Below, one piece after another: positions 1-8,512 of a DNA stretch of 64,000 bases. A model generated the notes under the pieces. The model had not been told where the DNA came from. It worked only from the letters and a program-made list of their open reading frames with translations, and did not search any database. This DNA is from Aurantimonas coralicida DSM 14790 (GTDB lineage Bacteria; Pseudomonadota; Alphaproteobacteria; Rhizobiales; Rhizobiaceae): contig NZ_ATXK01000007.1 of assembly GCF_000421645.1 (NCBI RefSeq), positions 124,001 through 188,000 on the forward strand, given 5' to 3'. The translations under genes were made by a program, and so were the position numbers. The stretch's first letter is position 1. Every line of letters begins with the position of its first letter.

Positions 1-1
1 C

Positions 2-745
2 GCCTCGATCATCGACTTCCTGCTGCGCGACCGGGACAATCCGTCGAGCGTGCGCTCGTCGATCGACACGGCACGGATGAACGGGCGGATGGTGCGGACC
101 GCCCTCACCCGCGACCTGTGGGAGACGATCAACGAGAGCTGGCTGATCATCAAGAGCCGGCTCGACAAGCCGCTGAACCCGCTCGAACTGACGGCCATTC
201 TGGAGCTGGTGAAGCGCCAGACGGCGCTGATCCGGGGCGTCTTCCACGGCACGATGCTGCGCAACGAGATCTTCGACTTCTGCTCGCTCGGTGCCTTCAT
301 CGAGCGGGCCGACAACACGGCCCGCATCCTTGACGTGAAATACTGGGTGCTGCTGCCGGAACACTCCTCCGTCGGCTCGTCGCTCGACAATTTCCAGTGG
401 GCGTCGATCCTGCGCTCGGTCTCGGCGCACCGCGCCTATGCTTGGGAATATGACGGCGAGTACCGGGCGACGAACATCATCGACTTCCTGATGCTGAACC
501 GCAGGTTGCCGCGCTCGCTGGCCTATTGCTATCTCTGCATCGAGGAAAGCCTGAAATATCTGAACCGGAACTACGAGACCCAGCACCCCTGCTCGCGCAC
601 CGCCAGCGATATCACACGCAAGCTGTCGGACGCGTCGGTGAAGGAGATCATCGACGGCGGCATGCACGAGTTCCTCGAGAACTTCATCATCGAGAACAAC
701 CGGGTGGCCAGGGAGATCGCCGAGAGCTACCGCTTCTACGCCTGA
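2..745 (+). CDS. Alpha-E domain protein (DUF403), 5' end off the window
   Basis: This is the C-terminal 247 residues of an alpha-E (DUF403) protein. The frame is open to the left edge (it reads ASIIDFLLRDRDNPSSVRSS across the in-frame GTG at 50), so the GTG is not the start. The all-helical family is found beside circularly permuted ATP-grasp and transglutaminase-like proteins and the Anbu peptidase, and is thought to take part in a peptide ligation or tagging pathway; the biochemical role is unproven. The next gene on the same strand is Anbu, which supports the assignment. The usual transglutaminase-like partner is not between them. The stop is TGA at 743-745. Confidence 0.85.
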   Translation, partial: ASIIDFLLRDRDNPSSVRSSIDTARMNGRMVRTALTRDLWETINESWLIIKSRLDKPLNPLELTAILELVKRQTALIRGVFHGTMLRNEIFDFCSLGAFIERADNTARILDVKYWVLLPEHSSVGSSLDNFQWASILRSVSAHRAYAWEYDGEYRATNIIDFLMLNRRLPRSLAYCYLCIEESLKYLNRNYETQHPCSRTASDITRKLSDASVKEIIDGGMHEFLENFIIENNRVAREIAESYRFYA

Positions 746-810
746 TAGTGGCAAGACGGCTTCGCTCGCCTGCGAACCGTCACCCTCACGACCAATAACC
801 ATTGCGGAAG

Positions 811-844
811 GCGCGCGGCCTGCACAAAGATGCAGCCGCGCGCG
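811..844 (+). other. Strong hairpin between the alpha-E gene and Anbu
   Basis: The arms 811-824 and 831-844 pair over about 12 bp with one bulged C and a 6-nt loop. No T tract follows. It could be an attenuator, an RNA processing site or a weak terminator between the two genes. Confidence 0.45.
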
Positions 845-888
845 GATAGCTGATTCGTCCTGCGCGCCCCAGGGGGATGTCAGCCAAA

Positions 889-1620
889 ATGACCTATTGC
901 GTGGGGCTCCTCGTCGATCGTGGCCTCGTTTTCATGTCGGATACCCGTACCAATGCGGGCATCGACAACATTTCCGTCGTCTCGAAGATGAAGACGTGGG
1001 AGGTGCCGGGCGAGCGCTTCCTGTGCCTGCTCAGCGCCGGCAACCTGGCCACTACCCAGTCGACCGTGTCGCTTCTGGAAGAGCGCCTGCTCGCGCCCTC
1101 GGAGCGCCAGCCGGCGATCCTGACCCAGCCGTCGATGTTCCAGACCGCCAAGCTGGTCGGCGAGACGATCAAGGAGGTCATCTCCTACACGACGCCGGCC
1201 GGCCAGTCGGCCGATGCGCTGTTCTCGGGCACCTTCATTCTCGGCGGCCAGATCAAGGGCGGGCGTCCGCGCCTCTTCCTGATCTACCCGGAAGGCAATT
1301 TCATCGAGGCCGGGCCCGACAATCCCTTCTTCCAGATCGGCGAACACAAATACGGCCGGCCGATCATCATCCGCACCTACGATCCGCAGATGAGCCTGGA
1401 AGACTGCGCCAAGCTGCTGCTGGTCTCCTTCGATTCGACCATCCGCTCGAACCTGTCGGTCGGCGCGCCGATCGACATGCAGTTCTACGAGACCGACACG
1501 ATGGTGGCCGGCTACAAGCGACGCTTCGAATTGTCGGACCCGTATTACCAGGAGATCTCGGGCGGCTGGTCCGATGCCCTCAAGGATGCATTCGATCGCC
1601 TGCCGCCTTTCCAGCGTTAG
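889..1620 (+). CDS. Anbu: proteasome-type peptidase (COG3484)
   Basis: Anbu is a proteasome beta-subunit relative of the N-terminal nucleophile hydrolase fold that assembles into open rings and acts in the cytosol; its physiological substrate is unknown. From the ATG at 889 the protein is 243 aa and begins MTYCVGLLVD, placing the catalytic Thr at position 2 for exposure after Met removal. Asp18 (in SDTR) and Lys33 complete the expected catalytic set. An in-frame ATG at 877 also exists, but AGGGGG at 871-876 abuts it with no spacing, and it would add four residues before the catalytic Thr. The same AGGGGG lies 12 nt before 889. The upstream alpha-E gene is the normal neighbour of this family. 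Confidence 0.9.
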   Translation: MTYCVGLLVDRGLVFMSDTRTNAGIDNISVVSKMKTWEVPGERFLCLLSAGNLATTQSTVSLLEERLLAPSERQPAILTQPSMFQTAKLVGETIKEVISYTTPAGQSADALFSGTFILGGQIKGGRPRLFLIYPEGNFIEAGPDNPFFQIGEHKYGRPIIIRTYDPQMSLEDCAKLLLVSFDSTIRSNLSVGAPIDMQFYETDTMVAGYKRRFELSDPYYQEISGGWSDALKDAFDRLPPFQR

Positions 1621-1714
1621 AACGCCACAGGTCAAGACACGGGCCGTGTATCGGCATTAATCTTGCGGAAAAGATTGTTCGCAATACTGACGGAACACAG
1701 GAAACTGTTTCGGC

Positions 1715-2515
1715 ATGACGCGGACACTCACCCAGCAACCTCTGACGACACGCGGCTTGTGCAAGCTGGCGGGCATCACGCTTTGCGGTGTGCTGTCCTG
1801 CATGGCGGTCGCGCTCATCTACAACGCGGCACTGTTTCGCAACGCCGATCCGGAAGCCTTTCGCCTGGCGATGATCTGCGCGGTGGTCGTGCCGACCATC
1901 CTCGGCGGGCCGCTCTTCGTCTTCCTATCGCTGAAGCTGCGCGAGTTGCGCGTCCTGAATCGCCGCCTCGAGATCGTCGCCGCCCATGACGGGCTGACGA
2001 CGCTTCTCAACCGGCGAGCCTTCACCGAGCGGGTCGAGGCGCGGCTGGAATCCATGGCCACGGATGGCCTGGCCGGCGCACTGTTCCTGATCGATGCGGA
2101 TTTCTTCAAGTCGATCAACGACCGCTACGGCCACGCCACCGGCGACCGGGCGCTCAAGGCGATCGCGCTGCGGCTGCAGGATTCGGTCCGCGAGGGCGAC
2201 ATCATCGGCCGCCTGGGCGGCGAGGAATTCGGCGTGCTGCTCGCCGATGTGGACCGTCTCGCTTCGATACAGATCGCCGAACGGATGCGCTAGGCCGTGG
2301 CGACGATGGAACTGGCGTCGCCGGAGGGCAAGCCGGTGCCGGTGTCGGTCAGTATCGGCGGCGTCATCTTCGACCGGCCGGTCGGCTACAGCTATCTCTA
2401 TCAGGAGGCCGACAACCGGCTCTACGAGGCCAAGGCCCGCGGGCGGAACCGCGTCGTCGTGCGCGACACCGCCCCCGCCGCCGCCGCCGCCGCGCCGGAT
2501 CGGGTCCGCGCCTGA
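1715..2515 (+). pseudogene. Membrane diguanylate cyclase (GGDEF) interrupted by an in-frame amber codon
   Basis: The frame encodes two N-terminal transmembrane helices (about residues 16-36 and 47-70) and a GGDEF domain starting at AHDGLTTLLNRR, with an intact GGEEF active-site motif. A TAG at 2291-2293 stops translation after 192 residues. The same frame continues without a break (PVSVSIGGVI, then ARGRNRVVVRD) to a stop at 2513-2515, giving the missing C-terminal third of the domain. A single C-to-T change in a CAG codon would explain it. The truncated product keeps GGEEF but lacks the last strands and helix, so it is probably inactive. A GTG just downstream of the stop could initiate a fragment. 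A sequencing error or read-through is possible. Confidence 0.85.
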
Positions 2516-2533
2516 GGCCGGTGCCCGCCCGCC

Positions 2534-2899
2534 TCAGCGTTCGCGGCGCAGACCCTTGGCGTCGAGCTCGGCCAGATAGGCCTGCCAGCGCGTGTCCTTC
2601 TCGCGGAACAGCTCCGCAAGGTAGCTCCAGCTGAAGATGCCGGTATCGTGACCGTCGTCGAAGCCGATGCGCACGGCATAATTGCCGACCGGCGCGACCG
2701 AGGAGATGGCCACGTCGATCTTGCCACCGACGGTCTTGCGCTGATCCGGCGAATGGCCCTGAACCTCCGCAGACGGCGACATTACCCGCAGCATTTCGGC
2801 CGACAGATCCTGACGGGCGCCGCCGGCCTGGACGAGCACCAGCGTGCGCCGGTCGGGCGTGACGCGGATTTCCTGTGGCGGCGCGACGGTGTCGGTCAT
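2534..2899 (-). CDS. DUF971 family protein (gamma-butyrobetaine hydroxylase-like N-terminal domain)
   Basis: A 121-aa protein with the DUF971 fold signature ([16 protein letters not shown] near the N-terminus and [16 protein letters not shown] towards the C-terminus). In larger proteins this domain is the N-terminal part of gamma-butyrobetaine and trimethyllysine hydroxylases; the stand-alone bacterial form has no settled function and is often next to molybdenum-cofactor or Fe-S genes. Here it is divergent from moaA. The start is ATG at 2899, preceded by GGAGG at 7-8 nt. An upstream in-frame extension to 3010 has no ribosome site and overlaps the moaA leader. Confidence 0.85.
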   Translation of the reverse strand: MTDTVAPPQEIRVTPDRRTLVLVQAGGARQDLSAEMLRVMSPSAEVQGHSPDQRKTVGGKIDVAISSVAPVGNYAVRIGFDDGHDTGIFSWSYLAELFREKDTRWQAYLAELDAKGLRRER

Positions 2900-3039
2900 G
2901 GCAGTTTCGCCTCCCGGGCGTGTTTCAATTTGTCTGGCAATGGTTTGTTCGATGCGTCGCGCTTGACCCGCACGCACCGCGCTTCCACATTCGCGGGCAT
3001 GGACATCCACATCACCCTCGCCTGCGAGGCCGCAATCTC

Positions 3040-4098
3040 ATGAGTCTCGTCCCCGACATCAAGACCGCGGTCTCCGAAGGCCGGTCGCGAACCGACGCGT
3101 TTCCGGAGATGATCGACCCGTTCGGCCGGGCAGTAACCTATCTGCGCGTGTCGGTCACGGACCGCTGCGATTTTCGCTGCGTCTACTGCATGGCCGAGGA
3201 CATGACGTTCCTGCCCAAGCGCGACCTGCTGACGCTGGAAGAGCTCGACCGGCTGTCCAGCGCCTTCATCGCCAAGGGCGTTCGCAAGCTGCGCCTGACC
3301 GGCGGCGAGCCGCTGGTGCGCAAGAACATCATGCATCTGGTGCGCTCGCTGTCGCGGCATCTGGAATCGGGCGCGCTCGAAGAGCTGACCCTGACCACCA
3401 ACGGCTCGCAGCTCGCCCGCTTCGCCGACGAACTGGCCGATTGCGGCGTCAAGCGCCTCAACGTCTCGCTGGACACGCTCGATCCCGACAAGTTCAAGCA
3501 GATCACGCGCTGGGGCGAACTCGACCGGGTGATGGGCGGCATTCGCGCCGCGCAGGCCGCCGGCATCAAGATCAAGCTCAATGCGGTCGCCCTGAAGGGC
3601 TTCAATGAGGACGAGATCCCCGGCATGATCGAGTGGGCCCATGGCCAGGGCATCGACTTCACGCTGATCGAGACGATGCCGCTGGGCGAGATCGACGAGG
3701 ACCGCACCGACCAGTATCTGCCGCTCAGCCAGGTCCGCCGCGATCTGTCGCAGCGCTGGACGCTGAACGACATCCCCTACAAGACCGGCGGTCCGGCGCG
3801 TTACGTGGAAGTGGCAGAGACCGGTGGGCGGCTCGGCTTCATCACGCCGATGACCCACAATTTCTGCGAAAGCTGCAACCGCGTCCGCGTCACCTGCACC
3901 GGCACCCTCTTCATGTGCCTCGGTCAGGAAGACGCCGCGGATCTCCGGGCGCCGCTGCGCGCCTCGGAGGGCGACGAATTGCTGTCGAACGCCATCGACG
4001 AGGCGATCGGCCGCAAGCCGAAGGGACATGACTTCATCATCGACCGCGACACGAGCAAGCCCTCGGTATCGCGGCACATGAGCATGACCGGAGGATAA
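3040..4098 (+). CDS. moaA: GTP 3',8-cyclase MoaA (molybdenum cofactor biosynthesis)
   Basis: MoaA is a radical-SAM enzyme that converts GTP to 3',8-cyclo-GTP, the first step of molybdopterin synthesis, with MoaC as the next enzyme. The 352-aa protein has the N-terminal SAM cluster motif C43-x3-C47-x2-C50 ([10 protein letters not shown]), the TGGEPL motif, the second cluster cysteines in [15 protein letters not shown], and the C-terminal Gly-Gly (MSMTGG) needed for activity. The ATG at 3040 gives the normal family length; an upstream in-frame extension to 2875 crosses the divergent DUF971 promoter and is rejected. The stop codon overlaps the start of the next gene, so the two are likely co-translated. 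No other moa or moe gene is in the window. Confidence 0.96.
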   Translation: MSLVPDIKTAVSEGRSRTDAFPEMIDPFGRAVTYLRVSVTDRCDFRCVYCMAEDMTFLPKRDLLTLEELDRLSSAFIAKGVRKLRLTGGEPLVRKNIMHLVRSLSRHLESGALEELTLTTNGSQLARFADELADCGVKRLNVSLDTLDPDKFKQITRWGELDRVMGGIRAAQAAGIKIKLNAVALKGFNEDEIPGMIEWAHGQGIDFTLIETMPLGEIDEDRTDQYLPLSQVRRDLSQRWTLNDIPYKTGGPARYVEVAETGGRLGFITPMTHNFCESCNRVRVTCTGTLFMCLGQEDAADLRAPLRASEGDELLSNAIDEAIGRKPKGHDFIIDRDTSKPSVSRHMSMTGG

Positions 4099-4580
4099 TG
4101 ATGCGCCTTGAAGGATTGTCCGTCGCCGCGCTGGCCCTGGCGGCGGCGCTGACCTGTGCCGCGCCGGCCAACGCCGACGACGTCACCTATCGCAACGAAC
4201 GCTTCGGCACGACGGCGAACTTTCCCGCCGAAGCCTTTCCGAACCAGCTGCCGGCGCCCACCAATGGCGACGGTCTCGGCTGGAGTTCGCCGGCGGGCGC
4301 GGAGATCTTCATCTATGCCCGGCCGCGCGAACCCGGCGAGACGCCGCAGGCGGTGGTGGGGCAGCGCGCCGATACGGACGAGGTTACCTATGACCGGTCC
4401 GGCAAGCGCTGGGCCGTCGTCTCGGGCTATCGCGACGGCCGGATCTTCTACGAGCGCTACATCTTCCGCGGCGATCTCGTGCATTCGGTCTCGATCCGCT
4501 ACCCGGAATCGGAGCGCGCGACCTATGACAAGCTGGTCGGCCCGATCACCATGACGCTGGACGGTCCCGCACGCGACTGA
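4098..4580 (+). CDS. Secreted hypothetical protein, coupled to moaA
   Basis: A 160-aa protein with a clear Sec signal peptide (hydrophobic run about residues 8-22, AANAD-like cleavage near residue 27) and a compact periplasmic domain. I do not recognise a family. It contains YRNERFGTTANFPAEAF and ITMTLDGPARD, reminiscent of small proteins that sense or bind at the cell envelope. The stop of moaA (TAA 4096-4098) overlaps the first ATG; a second ATG at 4101 is better spaced from GGAGG at 4090-4094. Coupling to moaA is clear from sequence, but a link to molybdenum metabolism is only inference. Confidence 0.75.
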   Translation: MMRLEGLSVAALALAAALTCAAPANADDVTYRNERFGTTANFPAEAFPNQLPAPTNGDGLGWSSPAGAEIFIYARPREPGETPQAVVGQRADTDEVTYDRSGKRWAVVSGYRDGRIFYERYIFRGDLVHSVSIRYPESERATYDKLVGPITMTLDGPARD

Positions 4581-4590
4581 GCCAAGAAGG

Positions 4591-4614
4591 GAGGCGCCCG
4601 TCGCCGGGCGCCTC
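4591..4614. terminator. Perfect 10-bp hairpin between convergent genes
   Basis: GAGGCGCCCG (4591-4600) pairs exactly with 4605-4614 around a TCGC loop. It lies between the stops of the gene ending at 4580 and the convergent gene ending at 4619. It has no T tract, so it may act as a weak bidirectional terminator or 3'-end stabiliser. Confidence 0.45.
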
Positions 4615-4618
4615 GCGA

Positions 4619-5143
4619 TCAGGCCCGTTCGCTTTCGCGATAGGCTTCCTTGACGGTCTCGACCACGGCCTGCGGCGCCTGCTGCGCGGCCTCGCCGACC
4701 GGCTCGTCTTCGGTCAGCAGCGTCTTCTGGGTCGCGGACGTCCCCAGATCGTCGATCAAGCTCTGCGTGCGCATGGCCTCGAGATTGGCCATCGCGGCTT
4801 CGCGCAACTGGTCGATCGCGGCGGCGGTCCGCGGCGCGACGGCCAGCGCCCGGGTCGCGGCCGCACCGGTCACCGGCGCGCTGTCGCGGTTCGCCGTGCC
4901 CGAAGCCGCAGCATTGCTGGACGATGCGCCTGCACCGGATGACGAGGACGTCGCACCGGCGGTCCCGGCATTCGCCGACGCCGACTGGGTCTCGTTCGAC
5001 GAGGTGCCGTTGGCCGGCGGTGCCGAGGCGCCCGAACCGCTGTTCGCTTCAGCCGGCGGCGGGGTCTGCTCGCTGGGCTGGGGCTGGCTGCTGGGCGGCG
5101 GCGTCTGCCGACTGCCGGGTGAGACGAGGTCGATCAATCCCAT
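4619..5143 (-). CDS. Hypothetical low-complexity protein
   Basis: A 174-aa protein whose first 95 residues are a Pro/Ser/Ala/Gly-rich, probably disordered linker with runs such as TPPPSSQPQPSEQTPPP. A short helical C-terminal part follows (AIDQLREAAMANLEAMRTQ). No signal peptide or transmembrane segment is visible and I recognise no family. The start is supported by AGGAG 8 nt before the ATG at 5143. The opposite strand also carries a long open frame (4650-5240), but that one has no ribosome site, so the minus-strand reading is preferred. The composition suggests a scaffold or regulatory tail; nothing more can be said. Confidence 0.6.
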   Translation of the reverse strand: MGLIDLVSPGSRQTPPPSSQPQPSEQTPPPAEANSGSGASAPPANGTSSNETQSASANAGTAGATSSSSGAGASSSNAAASGTANRDSAPVTGAAATRALAVAPRTAAAIDQLREAAMANLEAMRTQSLIDDLGTSATQKTLLTEDEPVGEAAQQAPQAVVETVKEAYRESERA

Positions 5144-5342
5144 AGGTTACGCTCCTGGATACAAAGAGCCGGAGCCTTACGCCTGCAGGGCTTTCCACGG
5201 TTTTGCAGAAATCGTTAAAGTTGCAATCACAACGACGTGACGGCTTTTCGCCGGCGGCGATGACGCTTTTCGTATCGCGCCGTCGTCGGCAAAGCGCTAA
5301 GGCTGCCTGACACTTCTCCAGCAACCGATCCGGCGGCTCCCC

Positions 5343-6236
5343 TTGCTCAGCGACAATGCCCGCGCCGCGCTTTTCATGCTCGTCTCCATGGCGGGTTTCG
5401 TCGTCAACGACACCTTCGTAAAGCTGGCGGCCGACCACATCTCGCCGCCCCAGATCATGGCCGTGCGCGGCGTCGTCGCCTCGCTGCTGCTGTTCCTCCT
5501 GGCCTGGCGGATGGGCGCGCTGCGCCCCCTCGCCATGGCGATGAAGCCGCGGCTCTTGGTGCGCACCATCGCCGACATCACCGCGACCCTGTCCTACATC
5601 ACCGCCCTGTCCCACATGCCCATCGCCAACGCCTCGGCGATCTTCCAGGCGCTGCCGCTGACCGTCACGCTGGGCGCGGCGCTGTTTCTCGGCGAGCCCG
5701 TCGGCTGGCGGCGCTGGGCGGCGATCGCCGTCGGCTTCGTCGGGGTCCTCGTCATCGTGCGGCCGGGCACCGACGGCTTCACCATCTATTCGCTCGCGGT
5801 GCTGGCGTCGGTCGCCGCGTCCGCCGTTCGCGACCTGACGACCCGGCGCATGGACCCCAAGGTGCCGTCGCTGTTCATCGCCATGATCACTGCGATCGCG
5901 GTTTCGCTGCTCGGCTGGCTGCTGATCCCGCTGGCGGGCGGCTGGCGGCCGATGCCGGCCTTGACGCTGGTCCATCTGAGCTGCGCGGCGGCGTCCATCG
6001 CGGTCGGCTACATCTTCATCGTCCAGGCGATGCGGATCGGCGATATGGGCTTCGTCGCGCCCTTCCGCTATGCGGTCCTCGTCTTCGCGCTGATCCTCGG
6101 GCTGGTCGTCTTCGGCGACCTGCCCTCGCCGCTGACGCTGCTGGGCGCGGCCATCGTGGTGGCGAGCGGACTTTACACCCTATATCGGGAACGGGTCCGG
6201 GGCGTCGCCGCGCCGGTCAAGACACAGGTGCACTGA
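5343..6236 (+). CDS. DMT superfamily transporter (two EamA domains)
   Basis: A 297-aa inner-membrane protein with about ten hydrophobic helices arranged as two EamA repeats (about residues 8-138 and 150-282). It resembles metabolite exporters of the drug/metabolite transporter superfamily, many of which export amino acids or related compounds; the substrate is not predictable. The start is a TTG (MLSDNARAALFML), the only reasonable initiation before the first helix. Its stop (TGA 6234-6236) overlaps the ATG of the next exporter, so the two genes form a translationally coupled pair. Confidence 0.85.
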   Translation: MLSDNARAALFMLVSMAGFVVNDTFVKLAADHISPPQIMAVRGVVASLLLFLLAWRMGALRPLAMAMKPRLLVRTIADITATLSYITALSHMPIANASAIFQALPLTVTLGAALFLGEPVGWRRWAAIAVGFVGVLVIVRPGTDGFTIYSLAVLASVAASAVRDLTTRRMDPKVPSLFIAMITAIAVSLLGWLLIPLAGGWRPMPALTLVHLSCAAASIAVGYIFIVQAMRIGDMGFVAPFRYAVLVFALILGLVVFGDLPSPLTLLGAAIVVASGLYTLYRERVRGVAAPVKTQVH

Positions 6237-7501
6237 TGCTGAGGGATACACCCGGTCACGACGCCGAGCCGACGGTCCTGCCGACGGCCGGAACGCCTCC
6301 CGCCGCCGCACCGGTCACGGGCGCCGCCGCGCGCCGCCCGATGCTGGTCACGCTGATGATCGCCTCGGCGCTGTCGCCGCTTGCGATCAACATCTTCATT
6401 CCGTCGATGGCCTCGATCGCCGCCGATCTGTCGGCCGACGGCGCGACGGTCGGCCTTGGCCTGTCGCTCTATCTGGTGGCGACGGCGCTGATCCAGCTCG
6501 TCGCCGGACCGCTCTCCGACCGCTACGGACGCCGGCCGATCATTCTCGGCGGCATGGTGCTGTTCCTCGTAGGCACGCTGCTCTGCCTGATGGCCGACGA
6601 CGTGGCGCTGTTCCTCGTCGGCCGCGTCGTGCAGGCGGCGAGCGCCACCGGCATCGCGCTGTCGCGGGCGATCGTGCGCGACGTCTACAGCCGCGAGCGG
6701 GCGGCCGCGATGATCGGCTACGTCACCATGGGGCTTGCCGTCGCGCCGATGATCGGGCCGCTGATCGGCGGCGTCCTCGACACCGCCTTCGGCTGGCGCA
6801 GCGTCTTTTGGCTGCTGACCGGCATCGGCATCGTCACGATCGTGCTTCTGGCCTTCGACCTGTCGGAGACCAACGGCGAGACCGGGCGGCCGATCCTGCC
6901 GCAGCTGCAGGCCTATGGCGAACTCGCCGGCTCGTCTGCCTTCTGGATCTATGTCGGCACCTCGTCGCTGACCTCGGCGGTGTTCTTCGGCTTCCTCGGC
7001 GGCGCGCCCTTCATCGCCATGACGGTGCTGGGCATGACGCCGGCCGGCTACAGCGTCTGGTTCGCGCTCTGCGCCATCGGCTACATGCTCGGCAATTTCG
7101 CCACCGCGCGGCTGTCGGAACGCTTCCGTATCAAGACCATGATGGTCACCGGTGCGGTGATCTCGCTGGCCGCGACCAGCCTGTCGCTGGCGCTGATCGC
7201 CGGCGGGCTGCTTTCGCCGCTGACGCTGTTCGCGCCGATGCTCTTCGTCGGTTTCGGCAACGGGCTCGTGCTGCCGACCGCAACGGCCGGCGGCGTCAGC
7301 GTCATGCCGCAGGCCGCCGGAGCCGCCGCGGGCATGCTCGGCGCCTGCCAGATCGGCGTCGGGGCCCTCAGCTCGATCCTCGCGGCGCTTCTGGCCACCG
7401 GCAGCGGGGGCGCCGTCCGCCTGCTCCTGCTGATGACCGGCATCGCCATTGCCGGCCTCGGCGTGGCGCTGTCGGCCAAGCGCGTGAACGCCGCCGGCTG
7501 A
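6236..7501 (+). CDS. Bcr/CflA-type multidrug efflux MFS transporter
   Basis: A 421-aa protein with twelve predicted transmembrane helices after a 35-residue Ala/Pro-rich cytoplasmic N-terminus. The major facilitator motif A, GPLSDRYGRRPI, is in the loop between helices 2 and 3. Overall pattern (IPSMASIAADL at helix 1, SRAIVRDVYSRERAAAMIGY in helix 4 to loop) is that of the DHA1 Bcr/CflA subfamily, proton-driven exporters of drugs such as bicyclomycin or of cysteine-type metabolites. It is coupled by a 1-nt overlap to the DMT transporter upstream, suggesting the pair exports related compounds. Substrate unknown. Confidence 0.88.
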   Translation: MLRDTPGHDAEPTVLPTAGTPPAAAPVTGAAARRPMLVTLMIASALSPLAINIFIPSMASIAADLSADGATVGLGLSLYLVATALIQLVAGPLSDRYGRRPIILGGMVLFLVGTLLCLMADDVALFLVGRVVQAASATGIALSRAIVRDVYSRERAAAMIGYVTMGLAVAPMIGPLIGGVLDTAFGWRSVFWLLTGIGIVTIVLLAFDLSETNGETGRPILPQLQAYGELAGSSAFWIYVGTSSLTSAVFFGFLGGAPFIAMTVLGMTPAGYSVWFALCAIGYMLGNFATARLSERFRIKTMMVTGAVISLAATSLSLALIAGGLLSPLTLFAPMLFVGFGNGLVLPTATAGGVSVMPQAAGAAAGMLGACQIGVGALSSILAALLATGSGGAVRLLLLMTGIAIAGLGVALSAKRVNAAG

Positions 7502-7639
7502 CGCCAATGATGGTTTCATCCGAGAACGCTTGGCGGTTGCCTCACCCGGCAAAAATTGCCAGCATTGGCGCCATAACAGGCATGCCTTCCTGACAGGCCG
7601 CACCGGTCCAGGCATGCCGTCCACCCAAAAGAGGTTTTC

Positions 7640-8437
7640 ATGCGTCTCACCCGAACTCTCGCCTTTGCCACCACCGTTGCCGCCCTCGCCCTGGGCCACG
7701 CCCAGGCGCAGGAGAGCGACGCCGACAAGGACTGGTCGAAGGTCGTCATCGGCACCGAAGGCGCATATCCGCCGTTCAACTTCCTCGACGCCTCCGGCGA
7801 ACTGCAGGGCTTCGACGTCGACATCGCCAAGGCGCTGTGCGCCGAGATGAAGGTCGAGTGCAGCTTCGTCACCCAGGATTGGGACGGCATCATCCCGGCG
7901 CTGCAGAACGGCAATTTCGACGCGCTCGTCGCCTCGATGTCGATCACGCCGGAGCGTGAGGAGCAGATCGCCTTCACCGATAAATACTACCAGACCCCGC
8001 CGGCCATCGCCGTGCCGAAGGATTCCGACATCACGGAAGCCACCGCCGAGGCACTGGCCGGCAAGGCGATCGGCGCGCAGACCTCGACCACCCATGCACG
8101 CGCCGCGGAAAGCTACTTCCCCGACGCCGACGTGCGCCAGTACCCGACTGCCGAGGAGTACAAGCTCGACATCGAGAGCGGCCGCGTCGACGCGGTGGTC
8201 GACGACGTCGTGGTGCTGGACGAATGGCTGAAGAGCGACGCCGGCGCCTGCTGCAAGCTGCTCGACACGCTGAAGGCCGACCCGGCGATCTACGGCAAGG
8301 GCATCGGCATCGGCCTGCGCCAGGGCAGCGACAAGCTGGCCGGCATGTTCAACGACGCGATCGCCGCGATCCGCGAGGACGGCACCTATGACGAGGTGCA
8401 GAAGAAGTATTTCGAGTTCGACGTCTACGGCGAGTAA
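7640..8437 (+). CDS. Polar amino-acid ABC transporter substrate-binding protein
   Basis: A 265-aa periplasmic solute-binding protein of the lysine/arginine/ornithine/histidine type (family 3). It has a Sec signal peptide ending near AQA (residue 24), the typical first-lobe sequence GTEGAYPPFNFLDASGELQG, and the ligand-lobe pattern FDALVASMSITPEREEQIAF. AGAGG lies just before the ATG. The two cognate permeases are downstream at 9599 and 10306 on the same strand, but a divergent metallo-beta-lactamase-fold gene and a strong terminator separate them from this gene, which suggests the binding protein is transcribed alone. No partner ATPase is nearby. Confidence 0.9.
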   Translation: MRLTRTLAFATTVAALALGHAQAQESDADKDWSKVVIGTEGAYPPFNFLDASGELQGFDVDIAKALCAEMKVECSFVTQDWDGIIPALQNGNFDALVASMSITPEREEQIAFTDKYYQTPPAIAVPKDSDITEATAEALAGKAIGAQTSTTHARAAESYFPDADVRQYPTAEEYKLDIESGRVDAVVDDVVVLDEWLKSDAGACCKLLDTLKADPAIYGKGIGIGLRQGSDKLAGMFNDAIAAIREDGTYDEVQKKYFEFDVYGE

Positions 8438-8457
8438 GCCCGGACCCGAGAGATGCG

Positions 8458-8490
8458 AAGCCGCGGCGGGGCGACCCGCCGCGGCTTTTT
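8458..8490 (+). terminator. Rho-independent terminator after the binding-protein gene
   Basis: A perfect 13-bp stem (8458-8470 with 8475-8487) around a GCGA tetraloop is followed by T residues to 8490. It sits 20 nt after the stop of the binding-protein gene. Confidence 0.9.
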
Positions 8491-8512
8491 CATGCGCGAT
8501 CGATCCCGGCGG

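Noticed and set aside
2291-2293. Pyrrolysine or programmed read-through at the amber codon of the GGDEF gene
   Set aside because: No pyrrolysine genes are visible and the non-Pyl MttB homologue in the window argues against that system; a plain nonsense mutation is simpler.
4650-5240. 196-aa plus-strand open frame over the low-complexity gene
   Set aside because: No ribosome site and Ala/Val/Pro-rich shadow composition; the minus-strand frame has AGGAG at proper spacing.
6173-8095. 640-aa minus-strand open frame over the MFS and binding-protein genes
   Set aside because: Antisense shadow of two clear genes; no ribosome site or domain.
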